64,000 nt of DNA from Albula goreensis (GCA_022829145.1 CM040747.1:38704052-38768051); one strand, 5' to 3'; shown: positions 1 through 11,666, numbered from the stretch's first letter. Notes: generated by a model not told the origin, from the letters alone. Numbers and translations: made by a program.

Positions 1-260
1 GAAGTATGATTAAACTCTCACTGTCAATGTCATATATCTAGCATAAATTCATTCTGTGGCACTGTACCACTGAATTACCCGATTCTGCTTTACTTGGCTG
101 TGATAGAGGAGTAAGAAGAGAGGGATGGGACCAATGTGGACGCTGGAAGGAAGGCTGGAGAGAGGAGAAGTTTGATTGAGAGAAGGAGCTGTTTAAGATT
201 TCTCTGTATGAAGCCATAATCACTCCTAGCACAGCACTACTACCCATAAGCACTACTCAC

Positions 261-434
261 CCCAGTGTCTGTAGTTTACAGTTTGGGCTCTCCAGTCCAG
301 CACAGAGCAGCACCACTCCTGAATCTCCCAGGTTATTGTAGCTGAGGTCCAGCTCTCTCACGGGTGAGTTTGATGACTGGAGAGCTGAGGCCACAATTTC
401 ACAGGACTCCTCTGTAAGACCACAGCTGCTGAGT
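261..434 (-). CDS. LRR exon of an NLR-family gene (partial gene, minus strand)
   Basis: This is a 174-bp exon with an acceptor (TTTCTTTCAG) just above 434 and a GTGAGT donor just below 261. Its 58 codons form two 29-residue ribonuclease-inhibitor-type leucine-rich repeats, including [12 protein letters not shown] and [16 protein letters not shown]. The 174-bp length and phase 2 match LRR exons of fish NLRC3/NLRP12-like genes and the exons at 39140 and 47634 in this window. No NACHT or B30.2 exon is visible on this strand before the gap. It is either an exon of a neighbouring NLR gene or a stranded copy made by the inverted duplication. Confidence 0.85.
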
Positions 435-1689
435 CTGAAAGAAAGAGGTGATGTGTTAATATTTAACACTTAATATTTTAAATGTAGTATTGATAGTGCT
501 CACTGATAAAGAGTGATAATGAGGATTGTAAGATCTACAATGCTCTGAGGAAGATGTCTGTGCTACACTCTCCAACTGCAGCACTTTACACCTGAGAATA
601 AGATGTCCTGCTCAAGTCTGACAGTTCTACAGCTGTGGTTCTGACCAAAATAGCCCCTTTTCCTCTATTCAGTTCTGTAAAATTTGGGGCTAATGGCCCA
701 GCTACCTTTTCCACAGTCTTTTTCAGGCTAACTCTGGGCTTTAAGCCTCACTCATGGCCCTACTCATGTCCCTGAGCTAAGTGTGGACAGCAGGGCTAAG
801 GATGGAGTTATCAGATCCTTTTATACTGTATTTCATGATTAAAGCAAATTCCAGCCTTTAGAGTGAATAGTAAGTTGGACTGACAACTTGTGAGAAGTTT
901 GTATTTCCTTCCCATGAGAGCAAAAAAGCAGAAATGATCACACAGCTAAAGGTTCACAGGAGTAGTCAAAGGAAGGCAAGGGGGTTTTTAGTTCACATCT
1001 GATCAGCAGTGCAGTGTCTCTGTTCTTATGGTGATCATTTCTCAATGACCTGTGACCAAACATTTTGATAGTTATTGGTTTTATGAATTTTACCAAAAAA
1101 CCCCAGCGAAGGAACACTAATGTCAAAACAGTGCACATCACTGAGCCATCAGCAGGAAACTAAAATCATTTTTTGATGTTAAACACAATGAAAGTGCCCG
1201 GATAAGAAACTAAAATGTTTACTCTCTGATACTCTCTGATACTTACCTGCCATTCTCTGAAAAAGTTAAAGACAAAATAACAGAACCAAAAAGCTATCAA
1301 TATTCTAGGCTACTACAGTCTGCTTTCCCTGTTTTCAGGCATCAGTCAGTTTCAGAGCTTGTTTATAATCAGGTCTGCATTTCAGAACATTCACAGGTGC
1401 TTCTGATCAAGTGACTGGCCTGAACTTCAAAACTAAATGATTATGATTAAAATTCTAATCCCATTATTCTGCTAAATTGTTTGATTTAAATGTATAATCA
1501 CAATTATCAGTCTGATTCAGGAAACAAAATTATTTTATTGTATTTTATGCATCTTAAAACATGCTCATATTTTTTCTTTGGTTCTTGTAAATCAGTGCAT
1601 TATTCATTTCTCAAAGTTGCAACAGCTAGAAAAGCTCATTTTCAATTTTATTGTGGTCCTTATTTTAGTATTTAGTTGTGTTACTAGTT

Positions 1690-2085
1690 GTATGAATGAT
1701 AATGATAAACTGGTGTGAAACCAAAGTATTTCCAAATTCTGTGTTCACTTTGTCACTTCCAACTGGCCCTGACGTCTCCTGCTCCTGTACTGGCATCACA
1801 GTCCAGCATTTACCAGGTTCTGGGTCAATGTGCTCAGCATCCAAAGGTATCACAGTCTCCTTATCCTCAAACTCTCATAATATGCTGGATGGAAAGTGCT
1901 CAGTAATTCTTTGGAATTGGGTGATTTTTCCCAGTACCTGGAAAGCCTTTGATACTTCAGTATAGTCTGTATAAATACCCACATTTTGAAGTATGATTAA
2001 ACTCTCACTGTCAATGTCATATATCTTGCATGAATTCATTCTGTGGCACTGTACCACTGAATTACCCGATTCACAAATATACAAC
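1690..2085 (-). pseudogene. Gag/PNMA-like retroelement relic, copy 1
   Basis: The minus strand encodes about 110 residues in one frame broken by a TGA near 1880. Recognisable segments include [15 protein letters not shown] and [15 protein letters not shown]. The pattern resembles the N-terminal region of PNMA/Gypsy-type gag proteins; that assignment is by eye and tentative. Copies at about 36290-36600 and 37540-37865 share the same in-frame TGA, so the relic was already dead before the region was duplicated. It lies in NLR intron sequence. Confidence 0.4.
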
Positions 2086-2530
2086 CTTATGCCAATGATA
2101 TAACCCTATATCATTTGAAATATAATTTTTCACAAGGTCTGAATCATCAAACTTTTGTGATTCGGGTTAGAAGCAAGTAAATATTTTGGCTGTGCATCAT
2201 TTCCCCATCTTTTGTTGTGTTTACTTGTCTTTTGTGTAATTGAAAATAATATAATATGTAATAATAAAACCTCTACAACAATAATACTCAGTTTTACAAA
2301 AAAACCAACACAGCTGTAGCATTAACCAGTTGCATTAAACCAGAAATGAAATAACACACAAAGCTGGATCCATTGGGGCCCTTATTCAGAACAGTTCTGC
2401 TGTATCTAAATGCTTTGGCTCCTCTCTGAGCTCTGCTGCAGTTACTAAATGAGTCCACTAGAGAGCGCTGTCATCCATCCACAGAGAACAGGCTGCGACA
2501 CATTCACGCCAAAACTATTGCGATGATATA

Positions 2531-2974
2531 ATAATGAAGCGCTGCGTTGCAGAGGTACCGCTAGCTTATGACTGTGCGCGGTTTATGTCGCTCAGCTTCA
2601 CAAGCCACTGATGGCATCCAAATTAAAGTTTCATCTGTCAAAGTCACCAATTTTGTATAAACGGAACAGAATATTCAACATATACCTTGTGGGTAAACGA
2701 GCTAGTACCTCGCCAATAGAATAAGTTTGCTTGGTAGCTGGTACATAGCCTCCCTCTCCATCTCTGGCAGAAAAGCTTCTCTGTCAAGTCTCTTGTTGTG
2801 GCAGGAGAAGCAAGCTCCACTGCTTGTTTGAGCCAAATTGCCAATCAACTTGGCTGTTGGCGATGTCAGGTTTTAGTAAAAACCTTGCTTTGAGTTCACA
2901 TAGTTTTTGTACAGGTCTCGCTTTCTAATCTTGTAGTCGCCATAATTTAGCCTTCTGACACATATCCTACGTTG
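2531..2974. other. No recognised gene
   Basis: This stretch lies between the inverted duplication and the assembly gap. It has short open frames only and no splice-flanked exon, RNA gene or transposon end that I recognise. Confidence 0.5.
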
Positions 2975-3474
2975 NNNNNNNNNNNNNNNNNNNNNNNNNN
3001 NNNNNNNNNNNNNNNNNNNNNNNNNNNNNNNNNNNNNNNNNNNNNNNNNNNNNNNNNNNNNNNNNNNNNNNNNNNNNNNNNNNNNNNNNNNNNNNNNNNN
3101 NNNNNNNNNNNNNNNNNNNNNNNNNNNNNNNNNNNNNNNNNNNNNNNNNNNNNNNNNNNNNNNNNNNNNNNNNNNNNNNNNNNNNNNNNNNNNNNNNNNN
3201 NNNNNNNNNNNNNNNNNNNNNNNNNNNNNNNNNNNNNNNNNNNNNNNNNNNNNNNNNNNNNNNNNNNNNNNNNNNNNNNNNNNNNNNNNNNNNNNNNNNN
3301 NNNNNNNNNNNNNNNNNNNNNNNNNNNNNNNNNNNNNNNNNNNNNNNNNNNNNNNNNNNNNNNNNNNNNNNNNNNNNNNNNNNNNNNNNNNNNNNNNNNN
3401 NNNNNNNNNNNNNNNNNNNNNNNNNNNNNNNNNNNNNNNNNNNNNNNNNNNNNNNNNNNNNNNNNNNNNNNNNN
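2975..3474. other. Assembly gap (500 N)
   Basis: Exactly 500 consecutive N bases, the usual placeholder for a scaffold gap of unknown size. The apparent open frame across it is an artefact. The order of the inverted NLR block relative to the V cluster therefore rests on scaffolding. Confidence 0.99.
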
Positions 3475-4282
3475 TAATTACAAAGTTTTTAAATTACATC
3501 TTTAAACCTCTTACTCAAAACTTCCAAACTAAATAAGGTGACCACCTATTCCATTGAACCACCGGTGGGTCATCCAGACAGACGGCGGTTCCACATGTTT
3601 GTGTTTCCATTAAAGATTTCAAGATTCTGTCTAACAGAGTTACAGCTTTTAATGTCAGAGAATGAAAACTATATCTATTTGAATGATGTGTGCACATATC
3701 CCTTTCATCTCTCTTATCACTCACATATGAATTGGCAATATGACACGGTTTGTAAATGAGGTACCAGGACTTGAGCTTCTGTGAAATTCGGCCCTCTAGT
3801 GCCGGTGCTTCTGCATCGCTTCCGATGAGCAGCTTATTTAGCTTTGCAGAACCAGATGGGTGGCGGCTTGATCCAAGTGATGAAATTAAGCACTGAAAAG
3901 CCCAACAGTGCAGCACAGACACTGGGCATGAACTGAGCACTCATACAAAAATATTTTATCACACCTTTGATGGGTGTGAATGGGCTGAGGGATTGGCAGT
4001 GGATGGGCGTTTCTCCCCATGCTATTTGACCCACAACACGGCATCTGCTCGTTTTCACTACTGACTTCATCCCCTTGTCTGGACCTGAGCTTCTTCAAGA
4101 GAATTCGGTGCTGAGATACAAACTCCAAACGACTGTTCAGGAGCTGGAGTTGAATGGCTTTGGTGAGGAAGGCCTTTTCAGCTGGTCTCTGGGGGAACGA
4201 CGGTCGGTGAATGATTGAGAGGTCATGTGATGGCCAAGAGCCTCGCCAAAGTTCTACAATAAGGAAGGAGAGAAAGTTCTGC
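3475..4282. other. No recognised gene
   Basis: The open frames here (for example 141 codons on the minus strand, 3515-3940) have no recognisable domain and no credible splice context. No repeat family was identified. Confidence 0.45.
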
Positions 4283-4357
4283 CGTCCCTGGGTGGGCTCG
4301 AACCACCGACCTTTCAGTTAACAGCCAAATGCACTAGACATATTGCACCACAGAGAC
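4283..4357 (-). tRNA. tRNA-Asn(GTT)-like sequence, probably a pseudogene
   Basis: The minus strand folds as a cloverleaf. The acceptor pair GTCTCTG/CAGGGAC is complete, with one G-T pair. The anticodon loop is CTGTTAA (anticodon GTT), and the T arm GGTGG-TTCGAGC-CCACC is perfect. The sequence tracks vertebrate tRNA-Asn closely. The D loop has lost the invariant GG and the D and anticodon stems contain several G-T pairs, as expected from CpG decay. I see no clear terminator-like T run directly after it. Most likely it is a decayed tRNA gene or tRNA-derived copy rather than an active gene. Confidence 0.6.
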
Positions 4358-4600
4358 TGCGTTGCACCCCTTCTTTTGGCCTGCATTTAACAGAGTAACA
4401 TATTGGGAGGGCCCTCAGCATGAACAGGGTAAAAAGGGTTAAGTGCATGTAATATAAATGAATTGTTTTGCTAAAGATGACCCTGTCCAAACTTATGTGT
4501 GCATCTGGTGGAAAAGTACTGGGGCAACTAGAAGAGATTGTGCAGAGAACAAGATGTTTTGCAAAACTGTCCCACGGTTGTCTTGAGGAGAAGAACAGCA

Positions 4601-5893
4601 ATTCAAAATTCAAGATTTCTTTATTGTCATTTTTCTTGCACTTACATTCAATCAAGAATGAAGTACCGTTCCTCCAAGGGCAACAGTGTACATAAATTAA
4701 AATAGAGAATTAAAAGAGCTTTTATAAAAAGATATGTATAAAATATAAAAAATACTATAAGCAATAAACATATAAGCAACATGTAGATATACACAATACA
4801 CGCAATACATACACACAATACAACCCAATACACATGGTGCATCAAGGAAAAAAAGAAAATTAGCAGTATATCTGGGGAGGGAATACCAGCATAGACTTTA
4901 AATTACCTTTGAAAAAGTATGTTTTGCAGTGTGAAAATGGCACTAGTGGAGAGAAGTGTCTGGTACTATGGGGAGTTAATGGTTTAGTGGTGGAGGGGGG
5001 TGCAAGAATGTTTATGATCCTCACAGCCTGGCGTATGACGCTGTTTAGAAACCTGCTGGTCCTGGTACGGATACTTCTGTACCTCTTCCCAGATGGCAGG
5101 AGGGAAAACAGGCTGTGGGAGGGGTGGTCGGGTCCTTGGTGATGCTGGAGGCTCTGTGGGTGCAGCGCTGGTTGAAGATCTCCAGCAGGGAGGGGAGAGG
5201 GACACCAACGACCTTCCCAGCTGTTCTCACTATCCTGCTCAGCTGTTTCTGTTTGGAGGTTTTGCACTTTCTGAACCAGGCAGTGATACAATAGGTCAGA
5301 ACACTTTCAATGGTGCTCCTGGAGAAGGTGGTGAGGGCCGGAATGGAGAGACTGGCCTATTGGGCCTTCTTGACGATGGCCATGGTGTTGGTGGTCGAGG
5401 TCAGGTCCTTCGCCATGTACGCTCCCAGGAAATTGATGCTACCGACCCTCTACACGATCGCGCCATCTACGGTCAGCAGGGTTGGAGGTCCGTGCGGGCC
5501 TTCCTGAAGTCGATGACCATCTCCTTGGTTTTGTCGACATTCAGGGAGAGGTTGTGTCGGTAGCACCACGCTGTCGGCTGCTCCACCTCCATCCTGTATG
5601 CTGACTCATCACCTTTGCTGATGAGACCCACAACTGTCGTGTCATCAGCAAACTTGATGATGTGGTTGTTGCTGGATCTGGCAGTACAGTCGTGGGTCAG
5701 CAGGGTGAACAGCAGGGGGCTCAGGACGCAGCCCTGGGGTGAGCCTGTGCTCACTGAGGTGGTACCTGATGTGTGGCTGCAGACTCTGACTGTCTGCTGC
5801 CTTTGTGTCGGGAAGTCCAGGATCCAGTTACAGGTGGCAGTATCCACATCCAGCTTCTCCACCAGTTGCTGTGGTATGATGGTATTGATAAAT
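4601..5893 (-). mobile_element. 5'-truncated LINE (L2/CR1/Rex-like) with decayed reverse transcriptase
   Basis: The minus strand carries the C-terminal half of a non-LTR reverse transcriptase. The clearest part is an open frame at 5473-5862 with [15 protein letters not shown], the catalytic FADDT motif and [17 protein letters not shown]. Downstream, toward lower coordinates, shifted frames hold the thumb-like and C-terminal parts (LPSGKRYRSIRTRTSRF). The 3' end near 4601 has the ATGACAATAAAGAAATC-type tail typical of fish L2/CR1-group LINEs. The element is truncated just upstream of the NTIIP segment and has several frameshifts, so it is dead. The clade was assigned by motif only. Confidence 0.8.
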
Positions 5894-6419
5894 ACATAAA
5901 TCTGTCAAAGAGCAATCTACATGTTCAAACTCCAATGCCCTGTCAGTCTCTCCCAAAATGAAGAGAGAGCCTCCATCTCTGATCAGCACTATGGGCAGTT
6001 ATGTAATTCTCTGTGGGGCTGTGGGACTCAGTAAGGACTGCCTCAGATACCAAAATGTGTTCTCTGCTCAGTTATTACGGGGTAGTTACATGCAGATATA
6101 CAGTGGTGCTCTGTCTATGTCTAATGGTCAGTATATGTAATGGCAGCTTGTGTTAAGTGGGTCGAAGGGAATTCCTTTGGACTGTCCTGGACAGAGGGTT
6201 CACTGCTACTCTTTCCACAGATATGGTATGTATAACTACAATACATTCAAAAGATTTAACCAATAGAATTTCATGTAAGAGCACTGATAGCAAGAACAAC
6301 TTTGAAATGTTTGCCATCTGATTTTGTTTCAACTGTCATTCCTTCTCAACGCTGGGATATAATGACAATAAAATTCAGACTCAGTAATTTTGTGTATTAA
6401 ATGTTGATTAGATGTATGA
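5894..6419. other. No recognised gene
   Basis: Spacer between the LINE truncation point and the conserved 3' flank of V1. Only short open frames were seen. Confidence 0.5.
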
Positions 6420-6535
6420 GAGTTTATTGAACTGGAGCAGAACCCCTCAGTGTCTCGGGTCAGTGCCTCCCCCCTCAGCACCTGCAGTAGGTCCCAGCTG
6501 CAGCAGTGCAGTCTCTGTGCAGTCTGACTGAGGGA

Positions 6536-6563
6536 GGTTTTTGTACGGCTCTCTATCACTGTG
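6536..6563 (-). other. V1 recombination signal sequence (12-RSS)
   Basis: On the minus strand the V1 exon is followed at once by heptamer CACAGTG, a 12-base spacer (ATAGAGAGCCGT) and nonamer ACAAAAACC. Both elements match the RAG1/2 consensus. A 12-bp spacer on V is the kappa-type arrangement. The signal indicates that V1 can serve as a recombination substrate. Confidence 0.95.
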
Positions 6564-7149
6564 TGAACACATCACTACTGCTGATGTAGTGTTCACTCTG
6601 ACAGTAGTAATCTCCTGCATCTTCAGCCTGGACTCCACTGATGGTCAGAGTGAAGTCAGTCCCAGATCCACTGCCACTGAATCGATCAGGAATCCCTGAG
6701 TTACGTGATGTTGCCCAGTAGATCAGGAGTTTGGGAGCTTCTCCAGGTTTCTGCTGATACCAGGCCATATAGTGATAACCACCACTGGTGTACACAGCAG
6801 GGCTGGTTCTACAGCTCAGGGTGACAGTGTCTCCTATGAGAGCAGATTTACCAGCAGGAGTCTGAGTCACAGTCACCTGTCCTGTGGATTCTGAAGGGAA
6901 AAATAAAATAAATTTTAAAAATAAAATAAATACTTATATTATCCATAGTCACATTAGAATGTCACATTATTGCCCAGGCAGTTATTTAATATTTTTTAAT
7001 ACATTTACTTTTTATACTTCCATTCCATGAAAATTGAAGACAGTATAACAATTTGAATATGTTTTATGAATCTTACCCTGAATGTAGAAAGTGAGAGCCC
7101 AGATGAAGATGGTGATAAAAGTCATTGTTGCTGTGGGTTCCGTTGCCAT
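6564..7149 (-). CDS. Immunoglobulin light chain V segment V1 (kappa-like), leader + V exon
   Basis: This is a germline IgL variable segment for antibody light chains. The leader exon is 7149-7077 (73 bp; [19 protein letters not shown], a hydrophobic signal peptide, with a second Met at residue 9), with a GTAAG donor. The V exon is 6890-6564 (327 bp) after a TTCAG acceptor, and the phases match. The domain is complete: first Cys in [22 protein letters not shown], a kappa-like [15 protein letters not shown] segment, and DAGDYYC. CDR3 ends at the 12-RSS. There are no stops or frameshifts, so it looks functional. The sequence resembles teleost IgL type L1/L3. No J or C segment is seen nearby. Confidence 0.93.
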
Positions 7150-7189
7150 GAAGGACAGCTCTCAGTCATCAAGTGTTAAACTCACAGGA

Positions 7190-7253
7190 CTATAAACACT
7201 CCCAGAGCACTGAAGCATGTGCTGCCAATGCAAAGTGTCTTCTCTATGCAAAT
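7190..7253 (-). promoter_or_regulatory. V1 promoter: TATA-like box and Ig octamer
   Basis: The plus strand reads ATGCAAAT at 7246-7253, so relative to the gene it is ATTTGCAT, the orientation typical of light-chain V promoters, about 100 bp upstream of the start codon. A TATA-like TTTATAG lies at 7190-7196, nearer the start codon. The block is nearly identical in all four V segments. Oct-1/Oct-2 with B-cell co-activator would be the expected binders. Confidence 0.85.
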
Positions 7254-9560
7254 GGTCTTCCTGGGTACAGCAGGCACTTGTAGCCCAGCAGTGCTGTGGA
7301 GGCAGACTAGGGCTTATGGGCTGTGACACAGACAGAGCAGTTTAACACTGCATTTTGCCATCATATTCTTTTTCTCACATGTACCCTGTTAAACAGCACA
7401 TACACCCCTCCTCTGACTCATCTCTATAGATGCAGCATTGGCCTTTGAGCAGGTGAAATTGCATGAAGAAACCTCGGGTTTTGCCTAATGTTAATGCTAT
7501 TGGTTAAGTTAGTTATAAGTTAGTTATCCTCTATCACGACTACACTGACAAGTAATGCATATTGTGATTGATTCCCATTGTATTAAATTACCAGTCAGGT
7601 CTGGCTTCTGCAGCCATTGCTGTTTCTGCAATACAGTGAATGAAGCTTTTGCTGCTTTCCTACATAAACATGCTAAATTAACTGGATGTGATCTGAACAT
7701 TATCCTGATTGGTAATAACTCAGTTTCATTTAAACTGGGTAATTTTGAGAGGGGAATAATCGAGCTCTGATCTGATGTGTTCCTGCTCAGGAGTGCCTCT
7801 CAGTGTAGGGTGAGAGCAACACACAGTAATATAAAGAGTACTATAATGCATTTCCATAACTGCAATGGAAGTAATACAGTCATTTAACACTTTACTTGTA
7901 AAAGCAATAATGAGTACTGTGGAATATATTGCAGTTTTTATGTGTATGTGTATTTATAACATTAATTGAACCATCGTAAAGACCACTGTTTTGGAATGTG
8001 CTTCAACATCATAGAGTAAATTAGACTGTTGTTGGTGCTCTCATAAAACTCTTGCTTGTTCAGCACTGTAAACTCTGTAAAACTTACTGTTTTTATTCTT
8101 TTACTTTTACAACACAGAATTGGTCAGAATTCACATTCTGTTTCCCAGCAACAGTAGTAAGTTCAAGTTATTTAGAATTTTCAGTTTTACAGCCTCTATG
8201 ATGTCACAATAGGAATGTTCTTAAAATGCAAACAGCTATCAATTAATATGTCATTTGGACTTGTCATCGATTGCAACTATATCTTACCAAAATGTACCAG
8301 TCACATAGTATAGCAGAAGACAATATTGTGTTCCACTATTTTCTTGGAAAGTTACATCCCTCAGACTTGTAAGTAGATACCTAAAGCTTTTCCACAAATG
8401 CAGTGTCTCTTCTGTGCCTGGATCTACAGAAATTACAGGAGTTTTAATATGCCTCGTTAGCAAGCTAGCTATGTAGGGAAACCAAGTAAGCGAGTCATAT
8501 CATATATGAGAATTAACAATTTTGGTGCAAACTTGTTTTGCCTTAACATCTGAATTCCTTGCATTTCACAAGAAATTGTGATAACAGTGGAATTATGAAA
8601 AAAAAAACAGGTTGCTCGAAAAAGCCATTTGTAAATAAAATTTATTGTTATGAAATAAAGATCAAATAATTAATTACTTCATCATTATGAAGTAAAATGT
8701 AAACATGATAGTGGTATTGTGAAAATCTGTGTGCTGAAATAATATTTTATCATAACAGGTTGAGTATTTGTTGAATTATTTCACAATTTATCCACTATTT
8801 TATCATCTATGTGATTACAGTATTTATTTCATAAATATTTTTGGTTATTTAAATATTAATAAAATGGCATTCCATAACTATGATGTCACAATTGGAAGGA
8901 AGTTCAAATGTAGAACATTGACCACTGATGCAGAATTGAACATAAAGGACAGACAGAAATTATTATGAATGACCACGTACTTCCTAGCTGCTGGGACTGT
9001 TTTTCTTCCTAAATTTGTGAATCAACACTGAACATTCATTTAGATTTGAGGGACTGTGGGACAGAATGTACTGAATTATATCATCAACCTTGACATCTCT
9101 GGCCTGTAATTCTGGTCAGTAAAATCAGTGCATATTAAAAGCAGCTGAGTGAGATTAGGACTGTGCTCCAAAAAATAAGTATATTCTCAGAGAAGTCCTC
9201 AAAGGTTGGAAGTTTGCAAATTAAATAATGGAATTTATTCTTTTAATATAGCCAGTTCTGCACTATATACACTTTGCTTGTAGCTCAGCTAAAACACTGC
9301 ATTATCCTGGGTATTGTTGTGACAGACCTAAGGGGTACCTTGAAATGGTACCTTTACATAAAAACTAAAAGTGCTTGTTTTGCCTTGTTGTTAGGTAAGT
9401 CAGTAATGGTTTGGTTAGTTGCAAACAAGTAATTTAAGTGACCTTCATTCACATGATGATGTTGCAGAGTGTTGTGTCTGGTACAAAGAGAGGGCAGTAC
9501 AGTCGTTTGAGATGGGCCCAGGTGAAGTTGTACTTTCTCCTGTCTTATATTTGCTTGCCA

Positions 9561-10849
9561 TATAATTTGTACAAAGCTGAGGAAAACACATGAGGAAAAC
9601 ATAAACACAAGCACATGACTGTGAAATACGGAAATAAAAACAATAACAACAAAAACAAAACCAGCTAAGAAACCAGCTGACATAACATCAATTACAGTAA
9701 CAGTGATAATAAGAATGAATGTGGAATAAGCAGATAATGTGTAACAGAACAGGGCAGTGGCACAGGGAGGGTGGGATCTCCTCCTCTCTGTATCAGACCC
9801 ATGATGATCTGTGTCTGATCCAGCCACCTCACTACCCAGCATTCCCTTCACCTTACATAAACCTGCTAAACCCTACAGATACTAACTGAACCCAAACCAA
9901 GGTTCATTTCTCCAAATCAATGATCATATGTCAGTCATAATATTGACTCTGTTTTCTCTACATGCATTTGGAATGGGAAACATCCCTGTATATATGTGAG
10001 GTTTTTCTATTCAGACCCAGGAGTTAGCTTTACCTATCTTCCAGCATTACTACTGCTCTGCTAACATTCACTGCATTTTATTGTGTAAAAGCTTTCCCTC
10101 ACAGCACACAGGACCTTCATGGGTGACTATGGAGGCCAGATCATGCTGCTCACCCCGCCTGTCTGGGCTTATATGTGGCTCATTGGCCCTCACCGATCCC
10201 TAAAGCTGTAAGAATCCTGTGGTGAAGCAGTCACTCACAATATGGGTTCAGTTCAGGATGCACTTTGAGCTTCAGTCCTCCTCTCTGCTCTACACTACTG
10301 CTGAAAAGCTTTGTTTTGCTTCCCTTTTCCATGAGTCTGCATTCAGAAAGGGATTTAAACTATTTGAAAAGTTTGTTTGAGAAAATTCATTGATAATTGG
10401 TTTTTCTGTTTTAATTATCTTGTAAGAGTAATATCTCGAGCTCTTGTGTCTTGTGTTCTTTCAGAAGCCCCTCAAAGTGCTGCCCAGAGATGGAGGTAAA
10501 AAGTTGGCAGCATGACAATGTCTCACTGCACCACAGCACCTCCTTGTGGCCAGTTGTGTTTCCCACAGTCTGCTTGTTGAAGCTGCACATGAAGAGTCCT
10601 CCTCTGACTCAGTGTCTGTGTGAGCACAACTGGGGGACTGCAGAGTGAAAAGAAGCAGCAGCTGACATCACATGTTTCAGAGGAGCGCTCATGCTTTTCT
10701 GTGCTCTCTGGAGTTAACGGAGAAGGTAAAAGTGATTATCTGGGCTTACAGATATAACTGGGTATTATGGGCTGGGGAAAAGTGGGGGCACATTGCTTCA
10801 CTGTATTAGATTACAGAGTGTGAGAGTTAGTTTTGAATCACTGAAGCTC
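9561..10849. other. Spacer between cassettes A and B
   Basis: No J, C or V exon could be found here on either strand. A 165-codon minus-strand open frame (9354-9851) encodes a hydrophobic stretch but has no recognisable domain. Its lower part overlaps repeat sequence shared with 13740-13890 and 52060-52450. It is unlikely to be a gene. Confidence 0.45.
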
Positions 10850-10959
10850 AGTGTGCTGGAGCAGAACCCCTCAGTGTCCCGGGTCAGTGCCTCCCCCCTC
10901 AGCACCTGCGGTAGGTCCCAGCTGCAGCAGTGCAGTCTCTGTGCAGTCTGACTGAGGGA

Positions 10960-10987
10960 GGTTTTTGTACGGCTCTCTATCACTGTG
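10960..10987 (-). other. V2 recombination signal sequence (12-RSS)
   Basis: Heptamer CACAGTG, a 12-base spacer identical to that of V1, and nonamer ACAAAAACC directly follow the V2 exon on the minus strand. Confidence 0.95.
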
Positions 10988-11562
10988 TGAACACATAGTT
11001 ACTGCTGATCTCATGGTAACTCTGACAGTAGTAATCTCCTGCATCTTCAGCCTGGACTCCACTGATGGTCAGAGTGAAGTCAGTCCCAGATCCACTGCCA
11101 CTGAATCGATCAGGAATCCCTGAGATACGCGATGTTGCAGCATAGATCAGGAGTTTAGGAGCTTCTCCAGGTTTCTGCTGATACCAGGCTAGGCGGTGAT
11201 AACCACTATAGACATGAACAGCAGGGCTGGTTCTACAGCTGAGGGTGACAGTGTCTCCTATGAGAGCAGATTTACCAGCAGGAGTCTGAGTCACAGTCAC
11301 CTGTCCTGTGCATTCTGAAGAGAAGAATAAAAACACATTTATTTTATCCACAGGCACATTAGACTGTTACACTGTTGCCCAGATTGCTATTTTATACATT
11401 TATTTCATACAGTTATTTTAAGCTCAATACTTCAATTTCATAAAACTAGAAGGTCACATATCTCTTTGAATATTTTTCATGAATCTCACCCTGGATGCAG
11501 AAAGCAAGTGCCCAGATGAAGATGGTGATAAAAGTCATTGTTGCTGTGGGTTCTGTTGCCAT
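10988..11562 (-). CDS. Immunoglobulin light chain V segment V2 (kappa-like), leader + V exon
   Basis: The leader exon is 11562-11490 (73 bp, [19 protein letters not shown], then AFCIQG), with a GTGAG donor. The V exon is 11314-10988 (327 bp) after a CTTCAG acceptor. The frame is open throughout, with the conserved Cys, [15 protein letters not shown] and DAGDYYC. It differs from V1 mainly in the CDRs: [10 protein letters not shown] in place of [10 protein letters not shown] around CDR1, AATSRIS around CDR2 and [12 protein letters not shown] in CDR3. It appears intact and recombination-competent. Confidence 0.93.
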
Positions 11563-11602
11563 GAAGGACAGCTCTCAGCCATCAAGTGTTAAACTCACAG
11601 GA

Positions 11603-11666
11603 CTATAAACATTCCCAGAGCACTGAAGCATGTGCTGCCAATGCAAAGTGTCTTCTCTATGCAAAT
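11603..11666 (-). promoter_or_regulatory. V2 promoter: TATA-like box and Ig octamer
   Basis: The octamer is ATTTGCAT relative to the gene (11659-11666), with a TATA-like box at 11603-11609, spaced as in V1. Confidence 0.85.

Larger units (their letters stand above)
1..2530 (-). repeat. Inverted segmental copy of the NLR LRR-exon region at 35830-37480
   Basis: Read on the minus strand, this block runs in the same order as the plus strand at 35830-37480: a stretch beginning near the GACAGCGCTC motif (2461-2480 versus about 35870), then a gag-like relic, an LRR exon, and the start of a second relic at 1-90. The two copies are clearly similar but differ by scattered substitutions and small indels, and the LRR exon is 174 bp here against 261 bp in the plus copy. 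Positions 435-1690 are intron sequence shared with 36700-37036 and 38150-39139, with no gene of their own. The other exons of this minus-strand NLR lie outside the window or have been lost. Confidence 0.85.
6420..9560 (-). repeat. IgL V cassette A (duplicated unit carrying V1)
   Basis: This unit holds the 3' flank, RSS, V exon, leader, promoter and about 2.3 kb of upstream DNA of V1. It aligns along its length with cassette B (10850-13890), V to V distance about 4424 bp, and in large part with cassette D (59940-62690). Landmarks shared by A and B include the octamer region, a 71-codon plus-strand open frame (7555-7770) and an AT-rich stretch ending in repeated GGTACC near 9340. The last 200 bases match an inverted remnant at 52060-52610. 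The upstream portion shows no J or C exon. Confidence 0.8.

Noticed and set aside
2972-3505. 177-codon open frame
   Set aside because: It is almost entirely assembly N.
9354-9851. 165-codon minus-strand open frame with a hydrophobic stretch
   Set aside because: It overlaps repeat sequence shared with two other sites, has no splice context or recognised domain, and is not kept open in the other copies.
9960-10000. TTTGGAATGGGAAAC resembling the FGxG core of a J segment
   Set aside because: No heptamer or nonamer precedes it and the following codons do not fit a J segment.
10451-10648. 65-codon open frame between V1 and V2 considered as an Ig constant-region piece
   Set aside because: No Ig fold cysteine spacing, no tryptophan context and no matching splice sites on either strand.
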